Below, piece after piece: positions 5,501 through 7,248 of a stretch of 7,248 nucleotides of DNA. The stretch lies in NCBI GenBank assembly GCA_945874515.1, contig CAMCHA010000123.1, positions 1-7,248 on the forward strand, given 5' to 3'. How positions within the stretch are numbered: the stretch's first letter is position 1; the number at the start of each line of letters is the position of its first letter. Position numbers and translations under genes: made by a program. The notes below the pieces were generated by a model that ran no database searches, was not told the origin of the DNA, and worked only from the letters and a program-made list of their open reading frames with translations. The stretch comes from Asaia bogorensis (GTDB lineage: Bacteria; Pseudomonadota; Alphaproteobacteria; Acetobacterales; Acetobacteraceae).

Positions 5501-5541
5501 GTGGCACGGCCACTCCGGCGGAGCGCGAGGCGGCGCCTCGC
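5501..5541 (-). repeat. Three tandem short hairpins after ilvA
   Basis: Three perfect inverted repeats, each with a 3-base loop, lie almost end to end: GTGGC/GCCAC (5501-5513), CTCC/GGAG (5513-5523) and GCGAGGC/GCCTCGC (5525-5541). The last is 2 bases from the ilvA stop. None has a T tract on the minus strand, so this is not a standard intrinsic terminator. It could stabilise the ilvA mRNA 3' end. Confidence 0.45.
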
Positions 5542-5543
5542 AC

Positions 5544-6776
5544 TTATCCTCGTCGTACGACATAGTCCCCCGCCTCAAGCGCCGCGACAATCGCATCCCC
5601 TTGGGCGGTGTCGCGCACTTCGATCATCAGTTCCAATTCCGCGCTTTGCACGCTGGGGGCGGCGAAAAGCCGTTGGTGGCTGACTTCGATCACATTGCCG
5701 CCGGCGGCTGCGACGCGGGTTGCGATATCGGCCAGCACGCCGGGGCGGTCTGGGATGTCCAGGTGCAGGCGCAGGATGCGGCCATCGCGGAGCAATTCGC
5801 GGAGTAGAACGTTGGCCAAGATGCGCGGGTCAATATTCCCGCCGCAAACAATGGTGCCGACGGTCTTGCCCGCGAAGCGTTCCGGGAAGGCGAGGATGGC
5901 GGCGAGGCCGGCAGCGCCGGCACCTTCGGCGAGTACCTTGGCGCCTTCGGCGAGCAAGACGATAGCCTGTTCCACCGCGCGTTCCGGCACAACCAGTACC
6001 TCGATGCCAAGGCGTTTCAGGATAGCGAGCGGCGCCTCACCCACATCGCGCACCGCGATGCCTTCCGCGATGGTTGGCCCGCCGACTTGCACGGGCTTGC
6101 CGGCCAGGCGCTGCGCCATGGCGGGGTAGAATTCCACCTCCACCCCGAAAACCGGCATGCCGGGGCGGAGTTCTGCGGCGGCGATGGCGGCCCCGGCGCA
6201 AAGCCCACCGCCGCCAACCGGGATCACCAGGGCTTCAATGGCGGGCGCGTCTTCCAGCATTTCAAGCGCGGCCGTGCCTTGGCCGGCGATCACGGCAACA
6301 TCGTCATAGGGGTGGATGAAGACCAGGCCCTCAGCCGCGGCCAGCGTATGGGCATGGGCGGCGGCCTCGGCGAGCGTGGTCCCGTGCAGCACAACCCGCG
6401 CCCCCCAGGCTTCCGTGCGCGTCACTTTGGTGGCCGGGGTGAATTTCGGCATGACGATGGTGGCGGCGATGCCGGCAAGGGACGCGTGCCGCGCCACGGC
6501 CTGGGCGTGATTGCCGGCGGACATGGCGATGACTCCGGCAGCCCTTTCCCGCGCGGTGAGCAGCGCCAGCCGGTTGGCCGCACCCCGTTCCTTGAAGGCG
6601 CCTGTAGCCTGGAGGTTATCGAGCTTCAGGAACACCCTGGCCCCGGTCGCGCGGGATACCGCCTGGCTTTCAAGCGTTGGGGTACGCAATACGGCGCCCG
6701 AGATACGCCCAGCGGCGGCGCGGATATCGGCCAGGGTAATGGCGCGGCCTTCGGCCAGCGCCGCGCGCATCGGCAT
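5544..6776 (-). CDS. ilvA: Threonine ammonia-lyase (threonine dehydratase) with C-terminal ACT domain
   Basis: A 410-residue PLP enzyme that would deaminate L-threonine to 2-oxobutanoate, the first committed step of isoleucine synthesis, in the cytoplasm. The fold-type II catalytic domain fills residues about 15-325: KLDNLQATGAFKERGA at 51-66 with PLP-binding Lys62, SAGNHAQ at 86-92, and phosphate-binding GGGGLCAG at 188-195. Residues 335-408 form a single ACT domain (LDIPDRPGVLADIATRVAAA), the likely site of allosteric control by isoleucine or valine. Length and one ACT domain match the short ilvA type rather than the about 510-residue E. coli enzyme; a catabolic TdcB-like role is possible but less likely with ACT. 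The ATG at 6776 has AAAGG about 9 bases upstream; a second ATG two codons in is equally plausible. It lies downstream of greA across a repeat-bearing gap. Confidence 0.92.
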   Translation of the reverse strand: MPMRAALAEGRAITLADIRAAAGRISGAVLRTPTLESQAVSRATGARVFLKLDNLQATGAFKERGAANRLALLTARERAAGVIAMSAGNHAQAVARHASLAGIAATIVMPKFTPATKVTRTEAWGARVVLHGTTLAEAAAHAHTLAAAEGLVFIHPYDDVAVIAGQGTAALEMLEDAPAIEALVIPVGGGGLCAGAAIAAAELRPGMPVFGVEVEFYPAMAQRLAGKPVQVGGPTIAEGIAVRDVGEAPLAILKRLGIEVLVVPERAVEQAIVLLAEGAKVLAEGAGAAGLAAILAFPERFAGKTVGTIVCGGNIDPRILANVLLRELLRDGRILRLHLDIPDRPGVLADIATRVAAAGGNVIEVSHQRLFAAPSVQSAELELMIEVRDTAQGDAIVAALEAGDYVVRRG

Positions 6777-6792
6777 GGGGGTTGCCTTTATG

Positions 6793-6850
6793 AGAGCATT
6801 TTCAAGCCAAGTGGAACCACTTGGTGGCTCGGAAAATGCGACAAAACAAA
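6793..6850. repeat. Palindromic intergenic repeat of alphaproteobacterial type
   Basis: Two nested perfect inverted repeats are visible. The outer stem is GCATTTTC (6796-6803) with GAAAATGC (6832-6839), and the inner stem is CCAAGTGG (6807-6814) with CCACTTGG (6817-6824) around AA. The outer stem is followed by GACAAAACAAA. From memory, this combination (GAGCATTTTC, a central AAGTGGA palindrome, then GAAAATGCG and CAAAACAA) matches a dispersed intergenic element common in Rhizobiales and related genomes. No database comparison was made. It sits between greA and ilvA and could fold into a long hairpin in read-through RNA. Confidence 0.65.
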
Positions 6851-6893
6851 GCTTTAGTGCGTGTCGCGTGAACGAATGTGAACGGGACGCGCG

Positions 6894-7248
6894 CTAGACG
6901 AAGCGAACCGCGGCGATTTCGACCGAACGGGAACCGCCAGGCGCCGGCACCTCCACCGAATCCCCGACCTTGCGCCCCATAAGTGCCCTGGCAAGGGGTG
7001 AGGAGACCGATATGGACCCGTTCTTCATATCGGCTTCGTATTGGCCGACGATACGATAGTTTTTCTCGTCGTCGGATTCTTCGTCAACGATGGTGACATA
7101 GGCGCCAAAGCGCACCTGGTCCCCGGTAAGCCTTTTGGAATCAATGACTTCAGCGGAAGGGATCACCGATTCCAACTCCGCGATGCGGCCTTCAATGAAG
7201 GATTGGCGTTCGCGCGCCGCGTGGTATTCGGCGTTTTCGGAAAGGTCG
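6894..7248 (-). CDS. greA: Transcription elongation factor GreA, C-terminal three quarters (runs off right edge)
   Basis: The minus strand gives 117 residues to a TAG at 6896-6894, and the gene begins beyond the right edge. GreA binds RNA polymerase in the secondary channel and stimulates cleavage of backtracked transcripts. The first residues, [15 protein letters not shown], are the conserved end of the coiled-coil tip region, followed by the second helix ([13 protein letters not shown]). The C-terminal FKBP-like domain follows, including [23 protein letters not shown] and [26 protein letters not shown]. Full GreA is about 157 residues, so roughly 40 are missing, including the acidic tip residues and the initiator. 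In-frame ATG codons inside the visible part are internal and not starts. Confidence 0.96.
   Translation of the reverse strand, partial: DLSENAEYHAARERQSFIEGRIAELESVIPSAEVIDSKRLTGDQVRFGAYVTIVDEESDDEKNYRIVGQYEADMKNGSISVSSPLARALMGRKVGDSVEVPAPGGSRSVEIAAVRFV

Noticed and set aside
6087..6857. 256-codon plus-strand frame opposite ilvA
   Set aside because: Gly/Arg/His-rich antisense shadow running into the intergenic repeat; ilvA is certain on the other strand.
6868..6884. GTGAACG direct repeat pair (6868-6874 and 6878-6884) after greA
   Set aside because: A single pair of 7-mers in a short gap; not enough to call an operator.

Overview
The window looks like chromosome from a GC-rich alphaproteobacterium, most likely Rhodospirillales or Acetobacterales. 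The reasons are GC-rich codon use in the main genes, a greA-ilvA arrangement, and a 6793-6850 palindromic intergenic repeat of a type I remember from alphaproteobacterial genomes. This placement rests on memory and inference; no search was run.

Layout. The left edge (minus strand) holds the N-terminal third of an AMP-forming acyl-CoA synthetase. Diverging from it on the plus strand are an epoxide-hydrolase-type alpha/beta hydrolase and, 37 bases later, a class I SAM-dependent methyltransferase, probably co-transcribed. A small predicted lipoprotein gene converges on them from the minus strand. From about 3432 to 4678 the sequence becomes visibly AT-richer. This accessory-looking stretch holds a 44-residue Cys/Trp-rich ORF on the minus strand, with a strong ribosome binding site and a structured leader, and a divergent plus-strand gene for a coiled-coil plus winged-helix DNA-binding protein. 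GC-rich housekeeping sequence then resumes on the minus strand: a short-chain dehydrogenase/reductase, a threonine ammonia-lyase with a C-terminal ACT domain (ilvA type), and greA, which runs off the right edge.

How the parts relate. The acyl-CoA synthetase, epoxide hydrolase and SDR would fit lipid, xenobiotic or small-molecule catabolism, but nothing in the sequence fixes a substrate. IlvA feeds isoleucine synthesis and GreA rescues backtracked RNA polymerase; they share only orientation, with the repeat between them.

The part most worth attention is 3600-3960, read on the minus strand. The leader can fold so that the Shine-Dalgarno of the 44-residue ORF pairs with an upstream complementary hexamer around a 6-bp hairpin. 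The ORF itself carries an 11-bp perfect inverted repeat, its stop codon lies in the loop of an 8-bp hairpin, and a terminator-like hairpin follows. This could be a cis-regulated small-protein gene, or a structured RNA on which an ORF happens to be open. The neighbouring winged-helix gene is a candidate regulator by position only.
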